This document shows positions 1-9,588 of a stretch of DNA of 64,000 bases, in pieces. This stretch comes from Legionella brunensis (GTDB taxonomy: Bacteria; Pseudomonadota; Gammaproteobacteria; Legionellales; Legionellaceae). Every line of letters begins with the position of its first letter. Position 1 is the first letter of the stretch. Both the position numbers and the translations under genes were made by a program. The stretch spans positions 242,939 through 306,938 of the forward strand of contig NZ_LNXV01000036.1 in the NCBI RefSeq assembly GCF_001467025.1. The letters run 5' to 3'. Under the pieces are notes generated by a model, which saw nothing but the letters and a program-made list of their open reading frames with translations, was not told the DNA's origin and did not search any database.

Positions 1-85
1 CTTCAACCTTACCTAGATCATCGCCTTGTAAATTTCTCACTTTCACACCGATAACGTCATCAGCATTTACTATTTGATGTGTCAT
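1..85 (-). CDS. PRC-barrel domain protein, N-terminal fragment
   Basis: Only the first 28 codons lie in the window; the gene runs off the left edge. The peptide begins MTHQIVNADDVIGVKV and continues with RNLQGDDLGKVE. This is the typical opening of a PRC-barrel domain (a D-V-I-G-x-x-V segment followed by G-D-D-L-G-K-V). A strong ribosome binding site (AGGAGGG on the minus strand) precedes the ATG and lies next to the stop codon of the BON-domain gene upstream, 16 bases away, so the two are probably co-transcribed. PRC-barrel and BON proteins often occur together in envelope-stress loci. The function beyond the fold is unknown. Confidence 0.7.
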   Translation of the reverse strand, partial: MTHQIVNADDVIGVKVRNLQGDDLGKVE

Positions 86-101
86 TTTAAGCCCTCCTTT
101 A

Positions 102-737
102 TTACTCTGCATTGGTCTCAGCAGCATTATCAGTTGCAGAAACCTCCATCTTGTCATTTATCTTGCCAACTCCTTTGACTGATTTAACGACATCCAGAAT
201 AGCTTGTTTTTCTTTAGCAGAAGCGACTTGACCAGACAAATAAACCTGTCCATTTTTAGTCTCAACACCGACTGACCAAGATGGGAGATCTTTACCCATA
301 ATGTCTTCCTGTATCAGCGCTCCTTTAATTTTTGCCGTTAACAAGCTGTCATTTAACGGTTCATCACTCCCTTTTACAGTCAGCTTATCAACATTGATAT
401 CGCCAACTCCCTGTGTTGATTCCGCTAAAATAACCACTTTTTCATAGTCGGTATCAGAATCCAATTGTCCTGATAAATAGACAACTCCATTACTAACGGT
501 AGCTTGCACTTTATCTTTATAAGCCTCTAAAGAGGATTGCACTAAAGAAAGCAAGGTATTGTCATTGCTTTGAGTGACACTAGTCGTAGTATTCACCGCT
601 GGTTGATTATTAGGAGTAGACTCTATCGCTGCAGGTGCCGTTGTGGTCGTATCTGTGTTTGCCGCAGCAAATGCGCTACAAGCCAAACCACTAGACAACA
701 AAATTGCAGCAGCTTTCAATTGAATCATTCTGTCCAT
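102..737 (-). CDS. Periplasmic BON-domain protein (two BON domains)
   Basis: The 211-residue product has an N-terminal signal peptide (about residues 1-25, ending AFA-A), a Thr/Pro/Asn-rich linker and two BON domains (about 60-125 and 130-205). Each BON domain carries the family pattern of a helix followed by V-x-N-G-x-V-Y-L-S-G-Q-(V/L) and a late V-x-G-V-G-x-I-N/D-x-K turn. BON domains are thought to bind phospholipid and stabilise the outer membrane; OsmY is the best known two-domain member. The first ATG is chosen because GAGGAAC lies 5 bases upstream of it; a second ATG three codons later has no better site. The PRC-barrel gene follows 16 bases downstream. The nearby LAC sequence is a poor lipobox, so a soluble periplasmic protein is likelier than a lipoprotein. 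Confidence 0.8.
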   Translation of the reverse strand: MDRMIQLKAAAILLSSGLACSAFAAANTDTTTTAPAAIESTPNNQPAVNTTTSVTQSNDNTLLSLVQSSLEAYKDKVQATVSNGVVYLSGQLDSDTDYEKVVILAESTQGVGDINVDKLTVKGSDEPLNDSLLTAKIKGALIQEDIMGKDLPSWSVGVETKNGQVYLSGQVASAKEKQAILDVVKSVKGVGKINDKMEVSATDNAAETNAE

Positions 738-1153
738 AATACGTTCCTCATTCCATGCGTACTAACAGATAACTAATTCAATCGGGGCTCTATCTAGAAA
801 TAAACTTAATAAAATTTCTAAATAGCTTTTAGAGCGAGAAGCCAATCAAAGATGGCATACCGAAGCAGTATTAGGAATAATCTTAAGAAGAGCTTAGTTT
901 CTTATAGGCAAATACATCAGCCTCGATCGAAAAAGGCCATAGGTAATACTACATGAGGTAACACTAAAAGCAATACTTACCAAGCTCATTTAATTAATCC
1001 TTTAACTATATGGCCTATCTTTAATCATAGACGACAACTTCAGACCTTGCAAAATTTTATAACGTTTACGCGCAAATAATTACATAAAAAACTCCTCAAA
1101 AACGCAAGGTTACTCTATGATAATTAAAAACAAATAATTTAAGTATCTACTCT
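738..1153. other. Divergent intergenic region without a visible gene
   Basis: This 416-base AT-rich gap lies between the leftward BON gene and the rightward DUF421 gene and must hold both promoters. It contains a loose inverted pair GGCCATA (near 950) and TATGGCC (near 1010) about 55 bases apart. I see no coding frame with a ribosome binding site and no RNA gene. Confidence 0.4.
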
Positions 1154-1627
1154 ATGAGTTGGTTAACTAATATTAATGATAGCCCCGATATAATTTATGT
1201 AGTCATACGCTCATTTTTACTTTTTATCTTAAGCATCGCCCTGATTCGTTTTGGGAATCGTCGCTATAATTTAAGTACTGCTTTTGACTATTTATTATTA
1301 ATCATTCTTGGAGGGTTGCTAAGCCGTGGCATTAATGGTCAAGCCAGTTTGCTCTCAACTGTCTCTGCTGTGACTAGCTTAGTTTTCTCTCATCGTTGCA
1401 TTGCAATACTTACCTATCGCTTCAAAAAATTGGAACTATTTATTAAAGGAAATAACCGTTTAATAGTTAAGAATGGTGTGCTGCTACATGACCAGCTGCA
1501 AAAATATCACCTTACTGAAAAAGATATATTGGCCGAAATGCGTACCCAACTTCACATTACTGACTTAAAAAAAGTTGCTATCGCTTATTTAGAAGAAACT
1601 GGCCGTATCTCTTTTATCAGCAAATAA
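1154..1627 (+). CDS. DUF421 (YetF/YcaP-type) inner-membrane protein
   Basis: The 157-residue protein has an N-terminal hydrophobic half (about residues 12-85, two or three membrane segments) and a C-terminal cytoplasmic half with the DUF421 pattern: F-I-K-G-N-N-R-L-I-V-K-N-G-V-L, then L-T-E-K-D-I-L-A-E-M-R and a closing A-Y-L-E-E-T-G-R-I-S. In this family the C-terminal half is a small alpha/beta domain after a membrane anchor; the function is not established, though YetF-type proteins are linked to spore or envelope processes. It stands alone, divergent from the BON/PRC-barrel pair. No clear Shine-Dalgarno is visible just before the ATG. Confidence 0.8.
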   Translation: MSWLTNINDSPDIIYVVIRSFLLFILSIALIRFGNRRYNLSTAFDYLLLIILGGLLSRGINGQASLLSTVSAVTSLVFSHRCIAILTYRFKKLELFIKGNNRLIVKNGVLLHDQLQKYHLTEKDILAEMRTQLHITDLKKVAIAYLEETGRISFISK

Positions 1628-1862
1628 GTTCAACTCTTCCGACTTAATGTATTGATTTAAAATCATTTATTAGTTTAATACAGCTTAAAACTATGCTTCC
1701 CTTTTATTGACAATGTTTTGTGATGTGGTAAGTTTAAAAATAGATGTTTAATTTTTAAACAAACATGAAAATGGAAAGTTTCTTCACTTAAGGAGGTTAA
1801 CATCGACTTTCTGCTTACTAAACGCTTTAAACTGTATCGTATAATGATACTTGGAGTTAGAA

Positions 1863-2162
1863 ATGGATGTCTCAAAAGTAACTGTACAGGCAAGCTTTGA
1901 GTTAAACCGCATAGCGGAAGAATTAGTAGAAATAAAAATAGCTATTTTTCAATTGGTTGGCATGTTAAACAATAACATGGAAAATAATAACCAAGAAACT
2001 CCGTTAGAAGAGCCCCCCTTACCTGAACCTAATGAACCAGATCCCTCAACTCTTCCTGAAACTGAACCTATAGAAGAACCTGAAACCGAACCAGAGCCAC
2101 TCCCAGATGTAGAACCTATCAAAAAACCAGAACCTATTCCTAACACGCATACATCTTATTAA
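1863..2162 (+). CDS. Small Pro/Glu-rich protein of unknown function
   Basis: A 99-residue product. The ATG at 1863 is preferred over an in-frame TTG at 1851 because GGAG lies 6 bases upstream of it. Residues 1-40 look like an amphipathic helix (VSKVTVQASFELNRIAEELVEIK) ending in a short hydrophobic stretch. Residues 45-95 are a low-complexity tail of Pro-Glu-(Thr/Pro) steps with no predicted fold. I do not recognise a family. The good ribosome binding site, the flanking hairpin and the clean stop argue for a real gene, but codon bias in the P/E tail could also make a spurious frame. Confidence 0.45.
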   Translation: MDVSKVTVQASFELNRIAEELVEIKIAIFQLVGMLNNNMENNNQETPLEEPPLPEPNEPDPSTLPETEPIEEPETEPEPLPDVEPIKKPEPIPNTHTSY

Positions 2163-2182
2163 AAATTAAAATATTCGATTAA

Positions 2183-2205
2183 CCTACAGACTGCAAGGCT
2201 GTAGG
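2183..2205 (+). terminator. Possible hairpin after the Pro/Glu-rich gene
   Basis: A 7-bp stem (CCTACAG/CTGTAGG) with a 9-base loop lies 20 bases after the stop. With one mismatch it extends into TTA/TAA arms. No T-run follows, so intrinsic termination is uncertain. Confidence 0.3.
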
Positions 2206-2273
2206 CTAATCAAAAAGTATGACAAAAAGTGATTTTATAATTATCTTAATGAGTTATAAACAAGGGAAAACTC

Positions 2274-3371
2274 ATGTCACATCCTTTTCTTGAAAACACT
2301 TTCTGCAATCGCTTAGGTATTCAGTGGCCAATGATCCAAGCTCCACTAGGTGGTGGGCCATCAACACCAGAGTTAGTTGCTGCAGTTTCAAATAGTGGCG
2401 GTATTGGTTCATTAGCTGCCGCTTATTTGTGTCCCTACGAGATTGAACAAGCAATCCAACGTATTCTACAACTAACCGACGCCCCTTATGGAGTTAATCT
2501 ATTTGCGCCAGCTAAAACGCCACATCTTACCACAAAACAAATTGATAACGCCTTGAAAAGCACTCGCCGCTATCGACAGGAACTCCATATTTTAGCCCCT
2601 CAAGTTCAAGCGCCTTTTGATGAGAACTTTGAAGAGCAATTTGCCATTATCCTGAAATATAAACCCGCTGTCTTTAGCTTTACCTTCGGACTAATTGACA
2701 GAGCAATTATCCAGGAATGTCACAAACAGGGCATAATGACCATCGGCACAGCGACTACGCTTGAAGAAGGTCTTGCTTTGCAGGAATATGAAGTAGATGC
2801 AATTGTAGCTCAAGGTATTGAAGCAGGAGGTCATCGCGGCATGTTTTCAGCAGAGGAACAAGATTCGTTAATAGGAACTTTTGCCTTGACGAGAATGATG
2901 ACTCATAAACTGCAAATACCTGTGATCGCATCTGGAGGTATTATGGATGGTAGAGGTATCGCTGCAGCGCTAACTTTAGGTGCCAGTGCTGTACAACTAG
3001 GAACTGCATTTCTATTGTGTGATGAAGCCGGAACCTCTGCGGCTTATAGAGAAGTTTTATCTAAAACTCAAGTGAATCAGACACAACTCACACGAGCATT
3101 CTCAGGGCGCCTTGCTCGTGGAATTAAGAATCGCTTTATGATAGAAATGGAAAAGCATGCCAGCTCCATTTTACCCTTTCCAGCTCAAAATGCATTTACC
3201 CGGGATATTAGAAAAAAAGCAACAGAATTAGGCCGTCCAGAATTCTTATCACTATGGGCAGGCCAAGGAGTAAGGCTGATTCGCCAAATGAAAGCTGAAG
3301 AACTAATGCATACATTATATGAAGAAACTTCAGCTGCGCTATCAGAGCATGTCGCAAATAAGAGCCTTTAG
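2274..3371 (+). CDS. Nitronate monooxygenase (2-nitropropane dioxygenase family)
   Basis: FMN-dependent enzyme that oxidises alkyl nitronates such as propionate-3-nitronate to the aldehyde and nitrite. The 365-residue TIM-barrel shows the class I signatures: W-P-M-I-Q-A-P-L-G-G-G at the start, S-N-S-G-G-I-G-S-L-A-A, G-I-E-A-G-G-H-R-G (the His corresponds to the catalytic base), P-V-I-A-S-G-G-I and the FMN-phosphate segment G-A-S-A-V-Q-L-G-T-A-F. Length is normal for the family. It stands alone, convergent with the PAP2 gene 2 bases away. ACAAGGGAAAA upstream provides a weak ribosome binding site. Such enzymes are usually read as detoxifying. Confidence 0.88.
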   Translation: MSHPFLENTFCNRLGIQWPMIQAPLGGGPSTPELVAAVSNSGGIGSLAAAYLCPYEIEQAIQRILQLTDAPYGVNLFAPAKTPHLTTKQIDNALKSTRRYRQELHILAPQVQAPFDENFEEQFAIILKYKPAVFSFTFGLIDRAIIQECHKQGIMTIGTATTLEEGLALQEYEVDAIVAQGIEAGGHRGMFSAEEQDSLIGTFALTRMMTHKLQIPVIASGGIMDGRGIAAALTLGASAVQLGTAFLLCDEAGTSAAYREVLSKTQVNQTQLTRAFSGRLARGIKNRFMIEMEKHASSILPFPAQNAFTRDIRKKATELGRPEFLSLWAGQGVRLIRQMKAEELMHTLYEETSAALSEHVANKSL

Positions 3372-3373
3372 AA

Positions 3374-4000
3374 TTACTGATTGATTGCCTCATTATTTTT
3401 CTTTTTAGAATAGACCATTTTAGCCACAACCAATGTCAGCAATACGCCAAAAGCCAGCCAAGCATGAAGAGGAATTTTTCCGTAAATCAAATCAATGTAA
3501 CACAATAAACAAATAGCCATAATCAACAATATAAATGGAAAATTTCTTGGCCATCGTGATAATAGGAACTGGTATAAAACCATTATCCACAATGCGAAAA
3601 AAAGCGCGCCAGCTATATCGTAAACATTATGGTAGTTGAAATGAATGAGGCTGAAACTTATGCCAAGAAGTAAGATGACAACAACGCCTCTAAACCAGGG
3701 AATACCTATCTTATAGGCAAGCCACCCGTAAAAAACTGTTGCCATTTGCATATGTCCGCTAGGGAACGCATACCAGCCTTTACCAAGGGCAGCTGGCAAT
3801 GGAACTTGAAAACTTATTTTCAATGCCACATTCATTATCATACTGAACGCAAGCAAACAGGCAGTTTGATAAAAAAGCTTGCGGTCCAAACAGATAAAAC
3901 CTAACGCAATGATGGGAATGATGACTGCGCCATTGCCAAAAAGAAGAAAAAAAGACCCCAAATTATCCAACATAGACGCAAAAAATAATGTAAACAACAA
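3374..4000 (-). CDS. PAP2-family membrane phosphatase, degenerate motifs 1 and 3
   Basis: A 208-residue protein with about six membrane helices. It carries the PAP2 central motif P-S-G-H (in YAFPSGHMQM) and an H-x3-D pair in the third motif (Y-H-N-V-Y-D). These would supply the two histidines and the aspartate of a phosphatidic-acid or undecaprenyl-diphosphate phosphatase. The usual arginines are missing: motif 1 reads K-x6-L-P instead of K-x6-R-P, and motif 3 starts S-L instead of S-R. The substrate is therefore uncertain and may differ from classic lipid phosphates, although divergent PAP2 proteins can be active. It is convergent with the nitronate monooxygenase. The start has a poor ribosome binding site, and an in-frame ATG 9 codons further in (MLDNLG) is an alternative. 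Confidence 0.75.
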   Translation of the reverse strand: MLFTLFFASMLDNLGSFFLLFGNGAVIIPIIALGFICLDRKLFYQTACLLAFSMIMNVALKISFQVPLPAALGKGWYAFPSGHMQMATVFYGWLAYKIGIPWFRGVVVILLLGISFSLIHFNYHNVYDIAGALFFALWIMVLYQFLLSRWPRNFPFILLIMAICLLCYIDLIYGKIPLHAWLAFGVLLTLVVAKMVYSKKKNNEAINQ

Positions 4001-4018
4001 TTTAAATCATATAAGAAG

Positions 4019-4276
4019 TTATCCATAAAGCAAATATCCCTCTTATGATATTTTAAATTGATAATTCTCTTATTTTTATACTGGTGTAAATCCGTACAGA
4101 TGTATAAGCTCCAGTTTTTTCAAGAATTCATGCTGAAACCAACAAGGTTATCCACAGTTTTTGTGGATTAAGCAAGATTGCTTTTTTTCGTCATTTTACC
4201 TTTATTATCAATTGGTTATTGATTTTTATGCTTTCTTTTTTGGCAAATATAAATTTTAAAGACAAAATTATCCACA
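4019..4276. promoter_or_regulatory. Cluster of DnaA-box-like sequences in an AT-rich gap
   Basis: Two exact copies of TTATCCACA, the DnaA-box consensus, sit at 4148-4156 and 4268-4276. A one-mismatch copy (TTATCCATA) is at 4019-4027 and an inverted one-mismatch copy (TGTGGATTA) at 4162-4170. The inverted pair at 4148/4162 could also fold as a 7-bp hairpin. The surroundings are very AT-rich. This resembles a DnaA-binding or titration site; gene orientation does not favour an origin here. Confidence 0.4.
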
Positions 4277-4279
4277 GCT

Positions 4280-5917
4280 TTATTCTTTATTTAAATGAGT
4301 ACGGCGCTCATTCATTGTTTCGATGCTATTGATTACGGTCTGCTGACAAATTTCATGCATTATTGGGATATCTTTTAAAGGAATACCAGAGTTAATTGCA
4401 TAAGCTATAAGAAAACTATCTTGCCATATTTTTTCATTCCGGCGAGCTTTTGACTTAACCCATAACGCAATCCATAAAAAATGGAATAACCACCTATCGC
4501 GTTGGGTTTCTAACTCTTTAGAGAAGATAGCTGCCATGGCGTCTTCCATTGTACAAATTTTTACACCTTCTATGATGGTACAACAACGGTTCACCAACTT
4601 ATCAATACGGGAATTTTCTACATACCACGACTCTGTGAATCGTTTGTTTTTTGGCCATGTCTTAGAGCGCTTTAATGATAATTGCATCGACTCAGGAGTA
4701 AAGGGTGCGATTTGTACACTTAGTTGCTCGATTAAATAAGGCACATCAATAAAATGAGGAAGGAAATGCAGGCCTAATAGCTCTTGAATTTCGAGTAAAT
4801 GCAGATCGGGCATCTCGCCTTGCTTGATCATTAATGCTAAAAAATGTCCTATCATCATCAATAAGTAAGAAGCATCAACTTCCCTTAGCGTCACGCTATC
4901 ATCAAAAGCTTCATCATAATATTTTGGCACCTCACCTGCCGAAATCGCAGGGGTTATCCAAGCATCTTTGATACCGAACTCATGTTTAAATAACAAGCCG
5001 CAAAGATAATTTTTCCGTTGTTTCTTTGCGTGGATAAAAATACCTTGAGCTCCACTACCGTCTACTTCACTTGCCTTAATACGCAAACTAGGGGTTGACA
5101 TTTCTGTACTAAAAACAACCCCCTTCATCCGCTGTATTTTAATCCAATGGTCAAACTGATCATGGTATGATTCGGGATACCAATTTTTTATAGCTTGTAA
5201 CCGAGAAAGAGAAATAGGGCTCAATATAATGGTTTTCATTAGATGCTCAAAGGTGGCAACAACAACGTCACGAACCTCTTTCTTAGGATGTAACAGGGTT
5301 AATAAGCCAATATCTTGCCCTTCTTCAATGCTATATAAATCAATGATTAAATCTGCGAAAAAATCAGGCGGCATTGCATAGCTTTGCGCAAAAAAATTCT
5401 CTGCAATATCAAACACGGATAAATCAGATAACTCCTCAATCATATCGCGAATGGCATTTAAATGATCTATTTCTTCCTCAGGAGACAATTCATCCTCTTG
5501 TCCCGCCAGGTTGAGGTATGCATCTTTCAATTCCGGGGTTAATTCTACATGGACTTCATAAAAAGCATTGAGAACAGGAAGCCAGAAACTCAGAGAATGT
5601 TTACCCTTGTTAATAGCCACAGTAATAGTTTGCATCAATTGATTCAGTGTTTTAGTAGCAAGTTTATTGCCCCCTTCTGTTGCCGCTTGCAATTGCGCTA
5701 CACAGATGTCTAGGGCAAATACACAAGCTGAATAATAGGCATTCTCTACATCTACTTCGCTATCATCCACACTCTCTAAAAGACTCACTAGACGTAATGC
5801 GAGATCAGGCTCTTGGATAAATGGAGTAAAATGCTGAGGATCTGGCTCTGAATTTTGCTGGATCAAAGTAGCCATATCCATTAGCCATTTTTTTAAATTC
5901 TCAAGATCAGCATTCAT
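4280..5917 (-). CDS. Conserved-looking 545-residue protein, function unknown
   Basis: I do not recognise this protein. It is soluble (no signal peptide or membrane segment), largely helical and acidic in the first 200 residues, with HEAT-like leucine-rich helices. A region around residues 275-330 looks like a beta-rich domain (G-V-V-F-S-T-E..., G-S-G-A-Q-G-I-F-I-H-A-K-K), and a helical C-terminal third follows. It overlaps the acyl-CoA thioesterase gene by 4 bases (ATG/TGA), so the two are translationally coupled in a tex-thioesterase-this gene order. The coupling suggests a housekeeping rather than an effector role. The ATG is fixed by that overlap. Confidence 0.6.
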   Translation of the reverse strand: MNADLENLKKWLMDMATLIQQNSEPDPQHFTPFIQEPDLALRLVSLLESVDDSEVDVENAYYSACVFALDICVAQLQAATEGGNKLATKTLNQLMQTITVAINKGKHSLSFWLPVLNAFYEVHVELTPELKDAYLNLAGQEDELSPEEEIDHLNAIRDMIEELSDLSVFDIAENFFAQSYAMPPDFFADLIIDLYSIEEGQDIGLLTLLHPKKEVRDVVVATFEHLMKTIILSPISLSRLQAIKNWYPESYHDQFDHWIKIQRMKGVVFSTEMSTPSLRIKASEVDGSGAQGIFIHAKKQRKNYLCGLLFKHEFGIKDAWITPAISAGEVPKYYDEAFDDSVTLREVDASYLLMMIGHFLALMIKQGEMPDLHLLEIQELLGLHFLPHFIDVPYLIEQLSVQIAPFTPESMQLSLKRSKTWPKNKRFTESWYVENSRIDKLVNRCCTIIEGVKICTMEDAMAAIFSKELETQRDRWLFHFLWIALWVKSKARRNEKIWQDSFLIAYAINSGIPLKDIPIMHEICQQTVINSIETMNERRTHLNKE

Positions 5918-6294
5918 ACTTCATCGGGTACCTTTCTTGGTGTTCCGTTATCATCGATAGCTACAAAAATAAAAGTCCCCTCAGTTACCTTATACCGCCC
6001 ACCGGTAGTTGCAGGCTCCGCCCAAACCTCAACAGCAATAGTCATGGATGTTGTGCCTCTTTTGATTAGCTCAACATGACAACTCACAATATCTCCAACA
6101 TGCACGGGTTTTAGAAAAGTCATGCTATGAATTGCAACGGTTGCCGCTCTACCACGTGCTATTTTTTTAGCTAAAACACCTGCAGCCAGATCCATTTGCG
6201 AAACTAGCCAGCCACCAAAGATATCACCATTTGCATTGGTATCAGCTGGCATGGCTAAAGTCTGAATTGTCAATTCTCCGCGAGGGGTTGTCAT
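5914..6294 (-). CDS. yciA: Acyl-CoA thioesterase, YciA type
   Basis: Single hotdog-fold thioesterase of 126 residues that hydrolyses acyl-CoA to free acid and CoA. The signature N-A-N-G-D-I-F-G-G-W-L-V-S-Q-M-D (residues about 20-35) carries the catalytic Asp of the YciA/BACH group. It is followed by T-V-A-I-H-S-M-T-F-L-K-P-V-H-V-G-D, the second family block. Length fits YciA (about 130). It begins 5 bases after the tex stop codon and overlaps the next gene by 4 bases, so it belongs to a tex-led operon. Confidence 0.85.
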   Translation of the reverse strand: MTTPRGELTIQTLAMPADTNANGDIFGGWLVSQMDLAAGVLAKKIARGRAATVAIHSMTFLKPVHVGDIVSCHVELIKRGTTSMTIAVEVWAEPATTGGRYKVTEGTFIFVAIDDNGTPRKVPDEV

Positions 6295-6299
6295 ATCAC

Positions 6300-8645
6300 T
6301 TAAGAACCGCGTTTAAATTTGGCCAATGCATCAGCCATAGCCGTGTTAAAGACCGTTTTCTTGGCAATCTCTTGCTTCTTCTTTGCATTGGGCTTGACCG
6401 TTTCTTGTTTTTTTGCAATGGCTGATTTTTTCGGAAAAGATGGGGGCGGCGTTCCCTTTTTGTGAACCACAGCGGCTTTATCTTCTCCTAATTTCATGCT
6501 TAAACCAATGCGACGACGCTCTTTATCCACTTCAACAACCTTGACAGTGACAATATCACCAGCTTTCACAATAGCATGAGGATCATTGATAAAACGATTA
6601 GTCATCGCAGAAATATGAACCAAACCATCCTGATGTACACCAATATCTACAAAAGCACCAAAATTGGTCACATTAGAAACCACACCCTCTAGAATCATAC
6701 CTTCTTCTAAATGGCTAATATCCTCAATGCCTTCTTTGAAATTAGCTGTTTTAAACTCAGGTCGTGGATCTCGACCTGGCTTTTCCAATTCCCGCAGAAC
6801 ATCACGAATAGTAGGCAAACCATAATTTTCGTCTATAAAATGCTCGGCATTAACGCCTTGGAGTAAATCCTTATTGCCGATAGCTTTACGTACGTCTACT
6901 CCTTGCTCAACTAGAATTTTTTCAACTAAAGGATAAGCTTCTGGATGTACACAAGAAGCATCAAGAGGGTTATCCCCATTCATAATACGCAAAAATCCTG
7001 CTGCTTGCTGGAAAGATTTTTCTCCCATCCTTGCAACATTTTTAAGTTGTTCGCGATTTAAAAATGCGCCGTGTTCATCACGATATTGCACTAAATTCTT
7101 GGCTAAAGTTTCATTTAACCCCGAAACACGAGTTAAGAGAGCAACTGACGCAGTGTTAACATCGACACCTACAGCATTCACGCAATCTTCCACAACGCTA
7201 TTTAGGGAACGTGCTAACCGAGTTTGATTCACATCATGCTGATATTGTCCCACACCAATTGACTTAGGCTCGATTTTTACTAATTCAGCCAAAGGATCTT
7301 GCAACCTTCTGGCAATTGAAACAGCACCTCGAAGCGAAACATCTAAATCAGGGAACTCGTTAGAGGCTAACTCTGATGCCGAATAAACAGAAGCACCTGC
7401 TTCATTAACAACAATCTTAGTCAATTTAAGATCAGGGTACATCTTCATCATATCAGCAACTAAACGTTCTGTTTCGCGAGAACCAGTGCCATTACCAATA
7501 CTGATTAAATTTACATCATGTTTTGCGGCCAATTTGGCTAGCTCGGCAATTGCCGGATGCCATTCATTATGTGGGGCAAAAGGAAAAATGGTACTGTAGT
7601 CTAATAATTTTCCAGTAGCATCAACAACAACTACTTTCACGCCTGTACGAATACCGGGGTCAAGACCAATTGTCACGCGATGCCCAGCAGGAGCTGCCAA
7701 CAATAAATCGCGCAAATTTCTAGTGAAGACATTAATTGCTTCTTCATCCGCTATTTCACGCAACCGAGTCAATAATTCTAACTCTAGCTTGGTAAATAAT
7801 TTAACTTTCCACGTCATACGCACGACATCGAGTAACCAAGCATCTGCAGGCCGCTTTTGATCAGCAATATTAAAATAAGAAGCAATGCGTCTTTCGCCAT
7901 ACTCAACCGCCTCAGGCAGTACTAAATTCAGTTGCAATATGCTTTCACGCCGCCCGCGAAATAAGGCTAATGCCCGATGTGAAGGGATTTTTTTAATGGG
8001 CTCGGCATAGTCAAAATAATCAACAAATTTATTACCCGCCGCTTTTTTGTCATCGGCAACAGCAGATTTTAGTACGGCGTGTTGCCACAAATATTCACGT
8101 AATTCATTGATTAACTCGGCATCTTCTGCAAATTTCTCCATTAGAATTTGAGAAGCACCTTCAAGCGCGGTTTTCGCATCGTCAATACCCGCTTCAGACT
8201 TAATAAATTGCGTAGCATGAGACTCTGGGGTTAAAGTAGGGTCTTGCCACAAAGCTAATGCTAAAGGCTCCAAACCAGCCTCTTTAGCCAGTTGTGCCTT
8301 GGTGCGACGTTTAGGCCTATAAGGCAAATATAAATCTTCAAGACGCGTTTTAGTGTCAGCGGCAAGAATCGCTTTCTCAAGCTCAGGTGTTAATTTTTCT
8401 TGCTCGCGAATCGAATCTAGAATTACCGCACGACGCTCATTTAATTCACGGATATAAAGCAAGCGTTCCGCCAATATTCGTAGCTGCGTATCATCAAGAC
8501 CTTCCGTTGCTTCTTTACGGTAGCGCGCAATGAATGGAACGGTTGCTCCATCATCCAGCAAACGAATAGCTGCCTCCACCTGCGAAACTTTAACCTTAAG
8601 TTCCTGTGCAATAATGGTCGCTGCCACCAATATTTCTTGAGTCAT
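6300..8645 (-). CDS. tex: Tex, RNA-binding transcription accessory protein
   Basis: A 781-residue Tex homologue of the usual length. Order of domains: N-terminal helical region with [15 protein letters not shown], a YqgF/RuvC-like domain beginning [12 protein letters not shown] (about 325-430), helix-hairpin-helix motifs (about 490-560, V-G-V-D-V-N-T-A and A-R-M-G-E-K-S-F) and an S1 RNA-binding domain (about 645-715, [19 protein letters not shown]). A Lys-rich tail follows. Tex binds nucleic acid and affects transcription and stress tolerance in several bacteria. GGGGATGTGA precedes the ATG, and a TATAAT-like -10 lies at 8681-8686 on the minus strand without a convincing -35. The 280-base gap upstream shows no other gene. 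Confidence 0.95.
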   Translation of the reverse strand: MTQEILVAATIIAQELKVKVSQVEAAIRLLDDGATVPFIARYRKEATEGLDDTQLRILAERLLYIRELNERRAVILDSIREQEKLTPELEKAILAADTKTRLEDLYLPYRPKRRTKAQLAKEAGLEPLALALWQDPTLTPESHATQFIKSEAGIDDAKTALEGASQILMEKFAEDAELINELREYLWQHAVLKSAVADDKKAAGNKFVDYFDYAEPIKKIPSHRALALFRGRRESILQLNLVLPEAVEYGERRIASYFNIADQKRPADAWLLDVVRMTWKVKLFTKLELELLTRLREIADEEAINVFTRNLRDLLLAAPAGHRVTIGLDPGIRTGVKVVVVDATGKLLDYSTIFPFAPHNEWHPAIAELAKLAAKHDVNLISIGNGTGSRETERLVADMMKMYPDLKLTKIVVNEAGASVYSASELASNEFPDLDVSLRGAVSIARRLQDPLAELVKIEPKSIGVGQYQHDVNQTRLARSLNSVVEDCVNAVGVDVNTASVALLTRVSGLNETLAKNLVQYRDEHGAFLNREQLKNVARMGEKSFQQAAGFLRIMNGDNPLDASCVHPEAYPLVEKILVEQGVDVRKAIGNKDLLQGVNAEHFIDENYGLPTIRDVLRELEKPGRDPRPEFKTANFKEGIEDISHLEEGMILEGVVSNVTNFGAFVDIGVHQDGLVHISAMTNRFINDPHAIVKAGDIVTVKVVEVDKERRRIGLSMKLGEDKAAVVHKKGTPPPSFPKKSAIAKKQETVKPNAKKKQEIAKKTVFNTAMADALAKFKRGS

Positions 8646-8925
8646 TCACATCCCCGTAAAACGTGTAAAAAAACGCAACCATTATATACTGATTATGCAA
8701 CATTTTGCGAACTTTAGACGGTTTTTAATTACCCTATTTCATACGACGAAAAGAAAAGATTATATTTAAACTGTGGCTAAAAATTTAAACACTTATTTTT
8801 GCGACCGCATTTACCACAGCTACGGTATTTAAGCTAATTAAAAATTATAAGAAAATTGCGACACATAAGACTAAATTGTGTGACGTGAAGCGAAAGTGCA
8901 GTCATGTTCTCAATTACCAACACCC

Positions 8926-9588
8926 CTAGTATTCAATTAACCAAATATTGTCTGTAGCAGACTGCAATCCACGTGCATTTAGATGATCACTGCTGGTTAC
9001 GTTACGCGATTCTTCTTTAATACACTTTACGCGCTGGCAATTACTATAAAGGGCATTGACTTCATCACCTGGAACACTAAAGGGAGGCCCTTGCATTTGG
9101 CCTTGATCATAACTCATCGTTTTTAGAAGTATTTTTCCATTTTTCTTCAACCATTGCAGACAGGTTTTGACGTAACGCGAACGCAATTTTTCTGGCAGTG
9201 CAATTAATGCAGCTCGGTCATAAATTGCATCAACAGCATTAATGCATGCAGAATTTAAATGAAAAATGTCTGTAACCCAGATCGTAATAGAGTCCGCCAC
9301 ATAAGAAATAATTTGCGCATTTACTTCCTTTGTCATGAGTAGCTTATTTTCTTTTGCAAACTCTTGCACAGCCAACTCACTTAACTCTATTCCTATAACT
9401 TGAAAACCTTGTTTAGCCAACCACAGTAAGTCCAAGCTCTTGCCGCATAAGGGAACAAGCACAGTTGCCCCCAAAGGCATGCCTAATGAAGGCCAATATT
9501 TCACTAAATCTTGATTGACTGCCTCTTGGTGGAAGGGGATACTCCCTTCCTGCCATATGTTCAACCAAAATTGCTTACCACTATTCAC
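8926..9588 (-). CDS. tpm: Thiopurine S-methyltransferase family protein
   Basis: SAM-dependent methyltransferase of 220 residues that in other bacteria methylates thiopurines and detoxifies selenium and tellurium compounds. Family marks are F-W-L-N-I-W-Q-E-G-S-I-P-F-H at the start, the SAM loop V-L-V-P-L-C-G-K-S-L-D-L-L-W-L (about 40-57), V-I-G-I-E-L-S and D-A-I-Y-D-R-A-A-L-I-A-L-P. Its start overlaps the glmS stop by 4 bases, so it is expressed from the glmS transcript. Confidence 0.9.
   Translation of the reverse strand: MNSGKQFWLNIWQEGSIPFHQEAVNQDLVKYWPSLGMPLGATVLVPLCGKSLDLLWLAKQGFQVIGIELSELAVQEFAKENKLLMTKEVNAQIISYVADSITIWVTDIFHLNSACINAVDAIYDRAALIALPEKLRSRYVKTCLQWLKKNGKILLKTMSYDQGQMQGPPFSVPGDEVNALYSNCQRVKCIKEESRNVTSSDHLNARGLQSATDNIWLIEY

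Noticed and set aside
1785..1800. AAGGAGG ribosome binding site with its own short gene
   Set aside because: No ATG, GTG or TTG lies at a suitable distance downstream.
4171..4188. Intrinsic terminator AGCA-AGAT-TGCT plus T-run
   Set aside because: The 4-bp stem is too short and no plus-strand gene reads into it.
4001..4279. Chromosomal origin of replication
   Set aside because: DnaA-like boxes are present, but dnaA/dnaN are not adjacent and the genes to the right run mainly towards this gap, opposite to the usual origin arrangement.
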